A stretch of DNA of 64,000 nucleotides from Streptomyces sp. TG1A-60 (GCF_037201975.1 NZ_CP147520.1:372001-436000); one strand, 5' to 3'. Counted from the stretch's first letter, positions 1 through 9,091 are shown. Notes: generated by a model not told the origin, from the sequence alone. Numbers and translations are program-made.

Positions 1-98
1 TCGGCCTCGGGGAGCGCCGCCCTCAGGTCGCGCACCACCTTGCCGACAGCCGCCTCCTCGTTGTGACACGGCACGACACACGCGATCGTCGGTTCCAC
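1..98 (-). CDS. Family 2 glycosyltransferase, N-terminal fragment
   Basis: The reverse strand reads from a GTG at 98 into PTIACVVPCHNEEAAVGKVV. This is the first beta strand and donor-nucleotide loop typical of GT-A fold, family 2 glycosyltransferases (dolichyl-phosphate-sugar synthase type). An AAGGAG lies five bases before this GTG, which favours it over another GTG at 104. Only 32 codons are inside the window. The gene is divergent from a GtrA gene 45 bp away. In this family pair the transferase loads a sugar on polyprenol phosphate and GtrA is thought to flip it; that role is inferred from context. Confidence 0.75.
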   Translation of the reverse strand, partial: MEPTIACVVPCHNEEAAVGKVVRDLRAALPEA

Positions 99-143
99 GG
101 CCACTCCTTACCGAACCATCGCCGAATTACGAGAGGAAATAAT

Positions 144-668
144 GTGAGAGGGGCGCGTCCGGGGCGTGAGGACGCGCCGTGTCGATACTCTCGCCGTGTG
201 CCGGTCCTCGCATCTGTGACGCTGCGTCTGCGTGACGCCGTCAGGGGCGTCTGGCACGAGGCCGCCAAGTTCGGGGCTGTCGGGGCGCTGGCCTTCATTG
301 TGGACAACGGCGGTTACAACCTGCTGGTCTTCGGTCTCCCCGGCGGCGCGGAGGGTGGAGTGATGCGGGCCGCCCCAGTCCAGGCGTCCGTCCTCGCGAC
401 GGGCGGTGCGACGCTGTTCAGCTGGGTGGGGAACCGCTACTGGACATACCGCCAACGGCATCGCGAGAAGGTTACCCAGGAACTGGCCCTGTTCCTGGTT
501 GCGAACATCCTCGGTGTCGCCATCACAGCGGGCACGGTCTTTGCCTCACGGCACCTGCTCGGGCTGGAGTCGGTACTCAGCGACAATGCCGCCCGCCTCT
601 TCGGCTGGGTCCTCGCCACCCTGTTCCGCTTCTTCGCCTACCGGCGCTACGTCTTCGTCGCGCCCTGA
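144..668 (+). CDS. GtrA family membrane protein
   Basis: A 174-residue protein with about four hydrophobic segments matching the GtrA family. Recognisable parts are AAKFGAVGALAFIVDNGGYN near the N-terminus, SWVGNRYWTYR in the middle and LFRFFAYRRYVF at the C-terminus. GtrA proteins sit in the cytoplasmic membrane and are believed to translocate polyprenyl-linked sugars used for cell-wall or O-antigen glycosylation. The GTG at 144 is chosen because AGAGGA lies six bases upstream. The frame stays open back to 63, but that would overlap the divergent glycosyltransferase. The neighbouring GT2 and polytopic membrane gene fit one surface-glycan locus. Confidence 0.88.
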   Translation: MRGARPGREDAPCRYSRRVPVLASVTLRLRDAVRGVWHEAAKFGAVGALAFIVDNGGYNLLVFGLPGGAEGGVMRAAPVQASVLATGGATLFSWVGNRYWTYRQRHREKVTQELALFLVANILGVAITAGTVFASRHLLGLESVLSDNAARLFGWVLATLFRFFAYRRYVFVAP

Positions 669-705
669 TCCGTGCGGTGCCGTAGACACTGTTAGCATCC
701 GCCAT

Positions 706-2085
706 ATGGGACAAAAAGCATGGATTCAGGGTGAAAAGCTCTGGGTCTGGGGTCTGGGTGCTGTTGCCGCGGTGTGTTGCCTGGCCACCACCGCCGTCTT
801 CGCCCCGGGGTACATGAGTCCCGACAGCATCGACCAGTTGCAGCAAGCCATGGGCAGGACGCCGCTGACCGACTGGCACCCGCCCGTGCTGAGCCTGGTG
901 TGGCGTGCGCTCATCGCGGTCACCGGCATGCCCGCGTCCTTGGCCGCCCTGCAGTCCGTCATCTTCTGGGGCGCCTTGTGGGGGGTGGCCTGGTGCGTCT
1001 GGGACCTGACCGCGAGCCGTGCCGGTTCGCTCGCCGTCCTCGGTCTTGGGCTGACTCCCCCCGTCGTGACGTTCCTCGGCGTGGTGTGGAAGGACGTCCA
1101 CGCAGCCATCGCACTGCTCGCCGCCTGCGCGGTGGCGCTCGTGGGGCTGCGACTGCGAGACAGTCGCCCTCCCACCGCGATGCGCTGGGCTCTGCTCTGG
1201 CTGGGCGTGCTCTTCCTCGCCTACGCCATCCTCGTGCGCAAGAACGCGTTCTTCGCCGCGATTCCGGTGTTCGCCCTGCTCGTCCTCGCCCTGTGGCGGA
1301 CCCCCGGGCGCCGCACCTGGGCCACATGCACAGCGGCACTCGTAGCCGGCCTCGTCCTGCCCGCCGCCGCGATCTCCTGGATCGCACAGCCCGTACAGAC
1401 GAAACAGGGCGCACAGATCATGCTCGACGACCTGGTCCACGTTCTTACCGTGGAGGAACTGAGGTCGGCGAACGTACCGCCGGACCTTCGCAACCGCCTC
1501 GTGGCCGCTGCGGAGGAGTGTGACCGCATGGGCGCCCTGTCGGACGCCTACTGGGCCTGCTACGAACGCCCGGCGGACGGGTTGATCGGGGACTCCGGCC
1601 ATATCACGTCCCTGTGGCTACGTGAGATGAGCGGACACGTCCCCGGCTATCTCCAGTACCGGCTGAGGCTCTTCACAGGCCTGCTTTTCGAGACCGGCTA
1701 CCCGTACCAGTCAGGGGTCTGGAGTAACGACCTGGGAATGGAGGTGGCCCACCCCTGGCTGGAAGGCACGCTCGAGTCGTACGTCAGCGGCGCGGTCACG
1801 GATCTGCGGCCGCTCTTTCGGGGGTGGTTCTGGCTTGCCGCGGCGCTCGTGCTCGCCGTCCGTCCGGGCAGGGGGACGTTCTGCCTGCCGATCCGGGCGC
1901 TGGGCATCAGCTCGGCCGTCTACATCCTCGGCTACCTGCCCATCATGCCGGCGACGAACTACCGCTACATCTACTGGCCGGCCCTCGCCTGCACGCTCGG
2001 TCTCCTTCTGCTCTGGCTGGACCGTGACAGAGCCGTCCTGCCGAGGACCGTGTCCGATGTGGTGCGGCGTCGAGCAGCTGCATGA
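706..2085 (+). CDS. Polytopic membrane protein, GT-C-like (DUF6020-type)
   Basis: A 459-residue protein with roughly ten hydrophobic segments. Two parts resemble DUF6020-type, GT-C-like proteins. The first periplasmic loop has an acidic region (MSPDSIDQLQQA, then DWHPPV), and a loop near residue 128 carries WKDVH. GT-C enzymes transfer sugars from lipid-phosphate donors outside the membrane, which suits the adjacent GtrA gene 37 bp upstream. The ATG at 706 is the first start after GtrA; an in-frame extension back to 406 overlaps GtrA and is not used. The catalytic function is inferred from fold and context, not from a characterised homologue. Confidence 0.75.
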   Translation: MGQKAWIQGEKLWVWGLGAVAAVCCLATTAVFAPGYMSPDSIDQLQQAMGRTPLTDWHPPVLSLVWRALIAVTGMPASLAALQSVIFWGALWGVAWCVWDLTASRAGSLAVLGLGLTPPVVTFLGVVWKDVHAAIALLAACAVALVGLRLRDSRPPTAMRWALLWLGVLFLAYAILVRKNAFFAAIPVFALLVLALWRTPGRRTWATCTAALVAGLVLPAAAISWIAQPVQTKQGAQIMLDDLVHVLTVEELRSANVPPDLRNRLVAAAEECDRMGALSDAYWACYERPADGLIGDSGHITSLWLREMSGHVPGYLQYRLRLFTGLLFETGYPYQSGVWSNDLGMEVAHPWLEGTLESYVSGAVTDLRPLFRGWFWLAAALVLAVRPGRGTFCLPIRALGISSAVYILGYLPIMPATNYRYIYWPALACTLGLLLLWLDRDRAVLPRTVSDVVRRRAAA

Positions 2086-2099
2086 CGCGGATGCGGGGC

Positions 2100-2573
2100 T
2101 CGGTGAGACCACCACGTCCAGCGACGGCCAGGACCGCATGCTGCTGTCCGGCGCGGTCCGGCGGGCCGGATGCCCACGATCAGACCGCCCTACCCACCGA
2201 AGACATCGCCGAGCGGTTGCGGACCCGCCCCACGGTCAAGGCCAAGGTCGACTCCGGGTACCAGGGACTGGCCAAGGAGTTCCCCGGCCAGGTCGGCGCA
2301 CCGCCGAAGAAACCCGCGGACGAGGCGTGCGACGGGGACAAACACGCCTGGCAGAAGGCCAGGCGCCGCCAGTCCTCAGCCCGGACCTGCGTCGAGCACA
2401 CCAACGCCGGGCTCCACCAGTGGGCAGCCCTGCGCAGATCCACCAGACGGCGCGACACCTACGCCGAGACCCACCTCGCGATCGCCGGATTCGTCTCCGA
2501 CCGATCCGCCCAGCGGGCCACCCGCCGACAGACGAGCACCGAACTCGTCCTCGCCCGCGACACCGCCTGCTGA
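2100..2573 (+). pseudogene. IS5-type (DDE_Tnp_4) transposase, C-terminal remnant
   Basis: The translation holds DRMLLSGAVRR in one frame. After a frameshift near 2160-2172 it continues as DAHDQTALPTEDIAERL, VKAKVDSGYQGLAKEFPG, CVEHTNAG and ETHLAIAGFVSDR. These match the second half of a common Streptomyces IS5-family transposase, including the tyrosine-glycine region and the late CVEH (catalytic E-like) segment. The N-terminal helix-turn-helix and first catalytic aspartate are missing. I did not see flanking terminal inverted repeats. It is a dead insertion-sequence fragment at the edge of the mobile region. Confidence 0.78.
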
Positions 2574-2841
2574 TCACCCACCAGCCGAACCGCCAGGCCA
2601 GCACACCCGAATCTCAAGCTCCCCCGAGATAGTTGCTCTTATCGCCGTCTGCAGAATTGGTCACGGCCCCGTCCTACCGGTGCGATCGGGAAAGGCCCCG
2701 TTCCGTGGGAGCCGGGACTGGCACCTTGCTCGCCTCTCCATCGCAGCCGGTCGCGTCAGGACAACTCCGGTGCGATCCGTATGCCGCCGCGCACGTGACC
2801 GCCGACGCCCCGGGGGGCTGCGGTCCCCAGAAGGTGTGCCG

Positions 2842-3906
2842 GTGGCCGTGGCGAGACTGCAGGTCATCGCGGGCGGGGCCGTCCCGCAGGAGCCGCTGGC
2901 GACGGACCCGTGGCAGTTCCAGGCCGCGTGCGTCGATGCGTTCGTCGCCTCCTGGCGGGCCCGCGGGTTAAGCTCGGTGACCATCGACAACGACGTCGGT
3001 CTGCTGGAGCGCTCCCTGGCGGCGCTAGGGCGGCCCGCGTGGGAGGTGACGCCGGAGGACATCGACCGCGTGGTCGGTGACCTGGCGGTGAAGGGTCGGG
3101 CGACGTCCACCCGGCGTGAGTATGTGCAGATCTTCAAGGGCTTCCACCGGTTCCTGCAGGCCCGCAAGGCATTCGGAATCGAGGCCGCGTTCAGAGTCCG
3201 CCTCGTCTGCCCAGTCGACGAGTTCAACGCCTCCCGGCACGTCGGCGACGACTCCCCGGCCCTGCTGCCGCCTCCGACACCGGAGCGGGTGACGGAGTTC
3301 TCCGACTTCATGAAGCAGCGGATCGCCACCGCGAGAAAGTACGGACCCGCCGCCCGGGACTATGCGATGTTCCGGACGCTGTATCACGCTGGGCTCCGCT
3401 CCGAGGAAGCGTCGCTCCTGGAGAAGCCGGACCTGCACTTCACCCGAGGCCCGTTCGGCAAGCTCCACGTCCGCTTCGGCAAGGGAGCCCACACGTCCGG
3501 GCCGCGGCCTCGGTGGGTGCCTATGCTCGACGGCCTGGACCTGGTGCTGCGGTGGTTCCTGGAGGACGTGCGGCCCAGGTTCCCCGACTCGCCGGTGCTC
3601 TTCGCCGACGAGTCCGGCGGCAGCCTGCATCGCGGGACCATCCGCAACCGGCTCCGCTATCTGATGGAACTCGAAGGACGCCCGGCATCCGAGCGGTTCA
3701 GCCCGCATGCTCTGCGAAGAGCTTGCGCGACGCACAACTACGAACGTGGCGTCGATCTCGTCGCGATCCAGCAGATGCTCGGTCACTGGACCGTCAGCTC
3801 GACCATGCGATATGTCCGGCCCTCCGCGACCTTCATCGAGGACGCCTATCAACGCGCGGTCGCCAGCACTTTGGCCGAGCTGACCGGGAAGGACACCACG
3901 GCATGA
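2842..3906 (+). CDS. Tyrosine-type site-specific integrase
   Basis: A 354-residue tyrosine recombinase. The first ~110 residues form a SAM-like core-binding domain (VTIDNDVGLLERSLAALG). The catalytic domain carries the full set: Arg186 in GLRSEEA, His289 and Arg292 in HALRR, His315 in GHWTV and Tyr324 in MRYV. It therefore looks competent for strand exchange. The frame is open far upstream, but only from about 2842 does the sequence look like protein; GTG 2842 is preceded by AGAAGG, and GTG 2836 is an alternative. Its stop overlaps the start of a small HTH gene (ATGA), so the two are translationally coupled. Confidence 0.88.
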   Translation: MAVARLQVIAGGAVPQEPLATDPWQFQAACVDAFVASWRARGLSSVTIDNDVGLLERSLAALGRPAWEVTPEDIDRVVGDLAVKGRATSTRREYVQIFKGFHRFLQARKAFGIEAAFRVRLVCPVDEFNASRHVGDDSPALLPPPTPERVTEFSDFMKQRIATARKYGPAARDYAMFRTLYHAGLRSEEASLLEKPDLHFTRGPFGKLHVRFGKGAHTSGPRPRWVPMLDGLDLVLRWFLEDVRPRFPDSPVLFADESGGSLHRGTIRNRLRYLMELEGRPASERFSPHALRRACATHNYERGVDLVAIQQMLGHWTVSSTMRYVRPSATFIEDAYQRAVASTLAELTGKDTTA

Positions 3907-4217
3907 AGATCCAATGGCGGCTGCGGATGGCCGCCGCCCAGCGCGAGGTATGGACCGGCACGGAACTGCGGCGACTGCTGGCCGAGAAGGCCGGCCTGGA
4001 ACTGTCCTCGGCATCGGTGTCCGCGCTGTTCACCAAGGAACCCGCTCAAGTGAAGATGACCACGCTGGCCGCGTTGTGCACCGCGCTGGAGTGCACCCCC
4101 AACGACCTGATCGAGGTCGACACCACCCCCGTCGAACGGCCCATCGCACCTCCTCGTCCAGTTGCCGACCTGCCGCAGGCTGCCTCTGCCCGGGGCCGGT
4201 CGATGCCGCCATTGTGA
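3903..4217 (+). CDS. Small Cro/C1-type HTH protein
   Basis: A 104-residue protein. Residues ~15-70 form a helix-turn-helix of the Cro/C1 (XRE) type, seen in TGTELRRLLAEKAGLELSSA and ending in MTTLAALCTALECTPNDLIE. The C-terminus is proline-rich. The ATG overlaps the integrase stop by four bases. The gene is likely a regulator or DNA-binding accessory of the recombination module. The downstream zinc-knuckle frame probably begins inside its 3' end (TTG 4162), so all three may be coupled. The target site is unknown. Confidence 0.8.
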   Translation: MKIQWRLRMAAAQREVWTGTELRRLLAEKAGLELSSASVSALFTKEPAQVKMTTLAALCTALECTPNDLIEVDTTPVERPIAPPRPVADLPQAASARGRSMPPL

Positions 4218-5810
4218 TCAGCAGGCTGCGATGGGCAAGAAGCAACGCGACTGCGTCACCTGTGGTGCCCCCGTCGGATATCTCGACCGCCAGCACTGCT
4301 GCCGGTGCTGGCGCAGGCTGAACGAGCGGCCCACCAAGGCGACTTGCCCCGGCTGCGGCCGAGACCGCGTCCTGCAGCAGGACACCGGCCGGTGCATCAT
4401 CTGCTCACGGGTCTGCGAGGAATGCGGCCACCCCGTCCGGTCATCGCAGAACCGTCTGTGCCGCGACTGCCGGCGCAAGGCCGATCAGCGGGCGGCCCAG
4501 CAGACGTGCCCGCGCTGCCGCAGGCCCGGCTATCTGCGCGAGACGACCGTCTGGTGCGGCCACTGTTCACGGCCCCGGCAGCAGAAACAGCCTCCGAGGA
4601 CCTGCCGCGAGTGCGGTCAGTTGCGGCGACAAGCCGGATTGGGGCTGTGCTCGGCCTGCTGGCAAAAGCACCCTGGCCGTCCCTTCGTCCGCTCGTCCGC
4701 GGGGAACACCTCCGCGACCGGCTCGCCGATCCACCTTCCTGGCTGGGGGACTTTGTCGCTCATGTCGCTGCCCGGCACTGCACCGCCAGAGCCTGCGGCT
4801 TCGTCACCGACCTCGGCCGGCTCCTGGAAGACGGGCACTGCACCTCGCCCCAGGCCCTGCTGGAAGGATCGCGCAGGCCCGGACGGTCGATGGGCTCCTT
4901 CGCCCGCGCACTCGAGGACTTCTTCAGCCACCACCTGGCCCTGCCCACCGACCAGGCCGAACCGCTGCGGCAAGCCGTCGCCGCCTTCAACACCTCCCGG
5001 ATACGGGCCCAGGACCGAGCCCGCCGAGCGGGCACCCGCCCTCGCAGCAATCACACCCTGGAGACGGCCCTGGCCCACCCTGCGTGACCTGGCCCTGTTC
5101 CTGGACGACGAACGGGACAAGAACACCTGGGCCCTCGTCGACGTGCACGACATCGAAGCCTTCCTGTCCACCCTGCCCCAGGGACGCAAGCGGCGGCTGA
5201 CCGTGCTGCGGCAGTTCTTCCGCTTCGCGCGGTCCCAGAAGATGCTGCTGGTCGACCCCACCCGCCAGCTTGTCGCGAAGGAGACGAACGGCTTCCGCGG
5301 CCAGACCCTCGCCCTCGACCAGCAACGCGAGCTGTTCCGGCGGTGGACAGCCGGCAAGCACGTGCACCCGCATGAAGCGGTGATGGGCATGCTCGCCTTG
5401 CTGCATGGCGCCTCCAGCTCCGAAGTGCGGATGCTGAAGATCGACGACATCACCAGCAGGCCCATACGGTCCGGCTAGGGAAGCGGCCCCATCCCGTCCC
5501 CCTGGATCCCGCTTCCTGGACGGTGCTGCAGCGGTGCCTGGCCCACCGTGAGGCATGGCGGACGGATAACCCGCACGTCATGGTCACCAAAGGAACAAAA
5601 GCCGGGCGGAACCCGGCCTCAACTACCTATCTCTCCCACGTTCTTGACGACTGCAGCTTCCCGCCCCGCATGATCCGCAGCACCCGTCTCGTCGACCTGG
5701 TGAACACCGTGGACCCCAAACTCGTCGCCGCGGCCTTCGGCATGGACCCGCAAGCCACCCTGATCTATCTCGCCGACCACGTCGACCCCGGGCGCCTGCC
5801 CGATCGCTGA
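4162..5810 (+). pseudogene. Zinc-knuckle recombinase-like gene, frameshifted
   Basis: The N-terminal ~170 residues contain eleven CxxC knuckles (CRHC, CVTC, CCRC, CPGC, CIIC, CEEC, CRDC, CPRC, CGHC, CREC, CSAC). A helical region (GEHLRDRLADPPSWLGDFVA) and a tyrosine-recombinase-like half (TLRDLALFLDDERDKNTW, LTVLRQFFRFAR, LLHGASSSEVRMLKIDD) follow. The C-terminal part at 5523-5810 ends in a YLADHVD tyrosine region. The frame is broken three times: by an 8-bp tandem duplication at 4685-4700, and near 5040-5085 and 5465. Key residues are already non-canonical: Ser replaces the first Arg, and the usual GH motif is GM. It may have been a catalytically inactive partner of the upstream integrase. 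The start could also be ATG 4231. Confidence 0.72.
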
Positions 5811-5931
5811 GGGTCGGCCGGCGTCAGAGAATCCGCTGGTCACCACTCTCACCATCCCCCAGACTCGGAGGTGTGCGAGGGGCCCTCGGCGATCAGCGCA
5901 GGGAACCCGTGCCCGGAGAAGGGGAACGAGG

Positions 5932-6423
5932 ATGGCCCACCTGCGACTCGCCTGGGTCCTGTCCGGACGTGGTTGGGCCGACTGCATCGTCAGCGACCAC
6001 CAGGCGGAAGCCGAAGTCACGGCCTCCTACATCACCGCTGCCCCCGAAGATCTCTTGGCGGCAGCAACACGTCTGATCGTCGGCGAGACCGAGTGCCGAG
6101 CACAGTTCGAGGCCGAGCCCACCGCCTTCCGATGGATCTTCTACCGTGAAGGCACCAACGTGTGGATCCGCCTACTCGAGCTGGCCCGCGGCAGTGACCA
6201 CGACAACACGGGGACCGAGATCTGGTCCACCCAGCAGAACATCGACGTCGTTGCCCGAGCAGTGATCCGTTGCTTCGACGAGGTCGTGAGGGAGTACGGC
6301 GAGAGCGCATACCGCGGCAAGTGGGGTGAGCACTTCCCTCGCACCGAGCTCGAAGCTCTCAGGACCGCGTGGCGCGAACATCGAGGCGACTGGGCAGCCT
6401 CTTCGACACCGTCGAACCCGTGA
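5932..6423 (+). CDS. Hypothetical protein, 163 residues
   Basis: I do not recognise this protein. It is soluble and mixed alpha/beta, rich in Trp and acidic residues. It begins MAHLRLAWVLSGRGWADC and has a central FRWIFYREGTNVWIRLLEL stretch followed by a long helix (NIDVVARAVIRCFDEVVREY). The composition and size resemble immunity or accessory proteins of actinobacterial mobile regions, but nothing specific supports that. An ACGAGG sits just before the ATG. It is single, immediately downstream of the broken recombinase gene, and followed by about 370 bp without a gene. Confidence 0.6.
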   Translation: MAHLRLAWVLSGRGWADCIVSDHQAEAEVTASYITAAPEDLLAAATRLIVGETECRAQFEAEPTAFRWIFYREGTNVWIRLLELARGSDHDNTGTEIWSTQQNIDVVARAVIRCFDEVVREYGESAYRGKWGEHFPRTELEALRTAWREHRGDWAASSTPSNP

Positions 6424-6693
6424 AGTTTCGGCAGCACCTGGCACAGGTTCGCCGGAACATGTGCGCTTTGCCGAACGACTCGTTAGAGGCGATGGCGACG
6501 CTGTTCTTCTCCTCCCGCAGCTTCTTCACCAAGCCGATCTCCGACAGCCCGCTTGCGCTGGCCGCGCTCTCCATGGTGGCTCCGCTGTACCGCTCTGGCG
6601 GCGCGGCGGGCCGTGATTCCGGCGGCGGACGAGCGGGTCGACGCCTGACCGGCTGAGACAAGCGGGAAGCCGGCTTCCGGACAGCCGGCCCTC
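6424..6693. other. Intergenic stretch with no supported gene
   Basis: Short frames exist on both strands, but none has convincing composition, a ribosome site or a family match. On the reverse strand a run reading GLSEIGLVKKLREEKNSVA looks faintly protein-like and may be gene debris. The stretch ends at a strong hairpin. Confidence 0.4.
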
Positions 6694-6728
6694 GGGCGGC
6701 GGTGCCGTAACCCACGGCACCGCCGCCC
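6694..6728. terminator. 15-bp stem-loop terminator
   Basis: A perfect inverted repeat with 15-bp arms (6694-6708 and 6714-6728) and a 5-nt loop. It lies 68 bp beyond the stop of the leftward serine protease. There is no U-tract, as is common in Streptomyces. It probably terminates the protease transcript. Confidence 0.75.
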
Positions 6729-6795
6729 TGCCGTCGTATGCGGGACGGCAGGGGCCTCGCAAGCTACGGCGCGGCCAGCACGATCTGACCGGTGG

Positions 6796-7773
6796 TCAGG
6801 ACGATTGCGCGGTCTGGTACAGGTTCTGCGCGTCGGTGCCGAAGTACGGCCCATACATCCGGTTCGGCAGGAAATTGTACTTGAAGCTGTTCACCGAGGA
6901 CAGCAGGCCGGTGCCCGTGGACTCGTTGAACTGGGTGAACCAGGGGCCGCCGCTGGAGCCGCCGGTCATGTTGCAGTTCATGCCGTGGTCGTTGGAGAGC
7001 AGGAAGTCACGGTTGGTGGTTCCGCTGCAGTAGATGAACTTCTCCCCGTCGTACGGGGAGGCGGCGGGGAACCCGAAGGCATACATGGCCTGGTTGTAGC
7101 CGGTGTTGAAGGCCAGCCCCTGCCCGCCGACGACATCCGTCAGCAGCCTCCCGTCCAGCGGGGCGACCACGGCCGCGCCGACGTCGTAGTTGATGTCCTC
7201 GCTCGCGGTCCACTGCGGCGTGGACAACGTCTTCGTGGCACTCCACCTGCCGTACGGGGCCTGTCCGTCGTGGTAGCCGGGCACGAAGACCCAGTTGGTG
7301 TGCCAGGCGCCCTCCAGCTTCACGCAGTGCCCAGCAGTGATCACGGTGCTCTTGTTGGCGCTGGTGACGGCATTGCCGGAACACGAGGCCGTACGTCCCT
7401 GGTAGGTGAAGAACACCCGTCCGGCCGTGGACACCACGGCCCCGCCACCGGTCCAGGGCCCACCACTGTTGGGGAAGGCCAGCGCCCCGACATCGTTCAG
7501 GGCGCCCGGGAGGGTCGGGGCGATGGTCCTCTCCTTGCCCTTGGCTAGCGAGGGGACCTCCACCTGGGCGCGGTCCACGGGCAGTAGATCCAGCGGAGCG
7601 GCTTGACGCATCCGCTCCGCGGTCCAGAACGAGGCGGGGTCCGCCGCGGCCGTGGCCGCCCCGGCAGGCGAAGCGAACACGCCGGTGCCGAGCAACGCGG
7701 TGGCGCCGAACAGGGCGGCGAGGACGGAGCGGGACTTGCGGAGGGGGCGGGACACGCGGCGTATGTCTCTCAC
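6796..7773 (-). CDS. Secreted trypsin-like serine protease
   Basis: A 325-residue secreted protease of the trypsin/glutamyl-endopeptidase-like family. An N-terminal signal (RSVLAALFGATALLGTGVFA) with an AGA-type cleavage site near residue 40 is followed by a short pro-region. The catalytic domain has His149 in TAGHC, Asp197 in INYDVGAAVV and Ser274 in GGSSGGPW. Cysteines around the His loop and at 250/267 could form disulfides. The GTG at 7773 is preceded by AAGGAG at five bases; the upstream in-frame extension is not used. It probably cleaves extracellular protein. It is a single gene with its own terminator. Confidence 0.88.
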   Translation of the reverse strand: MRDIRRVSRPLRKSRSVLAALFGATALLGTGVFASPAGAATAAADPASFWTAERMRQAAPLDLLPVDRAQVEVPSLAKGKERTIAPTLPGALNDVGALAFPNSGGPWTGGGAVVSTAGRVFFTYQGRTASCSGNAVTSANKSTVITAGHCVKLEGAWHTNWVFVPGYHDGQAPYGRWSATKTLSTPQWTASEDINYDVGAAVVAPLDGRLLTDVVGGQGLAFNTGYNQAMYAFGFPAASPYDGEKFIYCSGTTNRDFLLSNDHGMNCNMTGGSSGGPWFTQFNESTGTGLLSSVNSFKYNFLPNRMYGPYFGTDAQNLYQTAQSS

Positions 7774-8007
7774 GCGTACTCCTTCTGCGGTGGGGGACGA
7801 GGACGAACTCGCGCAACGCAGAGTGCCAGCCCACCTGAAAATTCGACAGGTGCACGTCACGATGGGCGTAAAATCAACCCTTAACCGGTACGCGCGACCC
7901 ATACTTGTGGCTCTTCAAGGGGCCTTTGCGGAGTTGCGGGCTTCGTGCGACGGCGGTGGACCGGTGCGCGGGGTTCGGGCACTGCGACGTGAGATTGCTC
8001 TGCGGCG

Positions 8008-8210
8008 ATGATCGTCATTTTTCCTGGTCGTCCTGGCGCTGTTGGGCGGAGTCCACTGGTGTCTGTGGCGCCGTCTGGTCCGCGACACGACCGCGAAGGA
8101 GGCCAACACCCGCCGCATCGGCACGGCGGTGGCCTTCGTCTTCCCCTACTGACGCTCGCCGCCTTCCTCTCCAGCCGGGCGGGCGTTCCCTTCGCGGTTC
8201 AGCGGGTGCT
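8008..8210 (+). pseudogene. Metallophosphoesterase N-terminal remnant
   Basis: The sequence reads MIVIF, then in a shifted frame FLVVLALLGGVHWCLWRRLV and TAVAFVFP, then in a third frame LLTLAAFLSSRAGVPFAVQ. Together these match the membrane-anchored N-terminus of Streptomyces metallophosphoesterases. The first shift is an extra T in the five-T run at 8018-8022; the second is near 8148. The catalytic phosphoesterase domain is absent, so this is a truncated remnant. Confidence 0.6.
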
Positions 8211-8641
8211 GCCGCTAGGGAGGTGCGACTCCGGAGCCGATCGAACGGCGAGGGGCTGTACCAGGTCATCGGCAACGTCGGCCGCCTGGCTACAGGGCCG
8301 CGACGAGTACGTCGCCGCCTGGGCATGACGCGCCCGCCGGAACGCACGCCTGGACGGAGGTCGGCCGGGCAGCGTCGGCGGCTCCTGGTCAGCCGTGCCG
8401 GGCAGTTCGCCCCCGCGTAGCGACGCTGAGGTCGTCACCCGCAGCCCGGCGCCAACGGCGGCCGGGCTGCGGGTCGCGGTCGTGAACAGCCTGCACGACC
8501 CGATGCAGGTCGACCTCCTACGAGTTCCCGCGCCACCTGCGGCTCATGAACGCCTTCCCATGACCGTCAGCGTCAAGGTCCGCAAGGGTCCAACTGCGGG
8601 AGGCGGCGGCGCGGGGGCTCACGGTCGGGTGATGAGCCCGA
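8211..8641. other. Gene-poor stretch with one hairpin
   Basis: No gene is supported. Fragments such as GLYQVIGNVGRLATG in one frame look like debris. A 13-bp perfect inverted repeat (8438-8450 with 8461-8473, 10-nt loop) is terminator-like. Confidence 0.45.
8438..8473. terminator. Terminator-like hairpin
   Basis: 13-bp perfect arms around a 10-nt loop, very GC-rich and without a U-tract. It lies downstream of the leftward SapA-like gene (stop at 8642) and beyond the remnant on the other strand, so it may serve either. Confidence 0.5.
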
Positions 8642-9091
8642 TCAGCGGATTTCGGTGACCCGGTGTTCCTTCAGAGCAGCGCAGTTGGAGTTCTCCACCG
8701 ACACGTACACGTTGTCGATGCTGCCGCCCCAGCTCACGCAGAAGCCCCTGCCGTAGACGTAGGCCGGCCCCGCATACGACGTGTAGGCCTCGGAGTCCCC
8801 GGCCCACTCGCCGGTGTCAGGGACATAGATGTACGCGGACATGTACTTGACCGCGCCCGGGTTGGCGCGGATGGTCGCGACGCAGTTCTTGCCGTTCGAG
8901 GAGTTGTACGTCAGGTAGACGGTGCCCAACGAGCCGATGGGCGCCGAGTTCACGGTCTTGTAGGCGCTGCCGCAGACGCCCTGCGGTGTGACGTTGGGTG
9001 CGGCGGAGGCAGTCGTGCCGAACGCGGTCATGGCGCCTACCGCCAGTGCGGTTAACGCCCCAGCAGCCGCGACATTGCGCGTGATTCTCAT
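8642..9091 (-). CDS. Secreted spore-associated protein A-like protein
   Basis: A 149-residue secreted protein. The Sec signal (NVAAAGALTALAVGAMTAFG) ends in SASA/AP near residue 31. The mature part matches the spore-associated protein A (SapA) family: CGSAYKTVNSA, GTVYLTYNSSNGKNCVATI, SYAGPAYVYGRGFCVSWGG. Four cysteines suggest two disulfides. SapA is found on the outside of Streptomyces spores and aerial hyphae; its molecular role is not known. The ATG start has GGGGGAAA upstream. It stands alone, with a terminator-like hairpin downstream. Confidence 0.82.
   Translation of the reverse strand: MRITRNVAAAGALTALAVGAMTAFGTTASAAPNVTPQGVCGSAYKTVNSAPIGSLGTVYLTYNSSNGKNCVATIRANPGAVKYMSAYIYVPDTGEWAGDSEAYTSYAGPAYVYGRGFCVSWGGSIDNVYVSVENSNCAALKEHRVTEIR

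Noticed and set aside
2574..2841. Open upstream extension of the integrase frame to 2170
   Set aside because: It runs through the transposase remnant in another phase, and the translation is Pro/Arg/Ser-rich without domain features.
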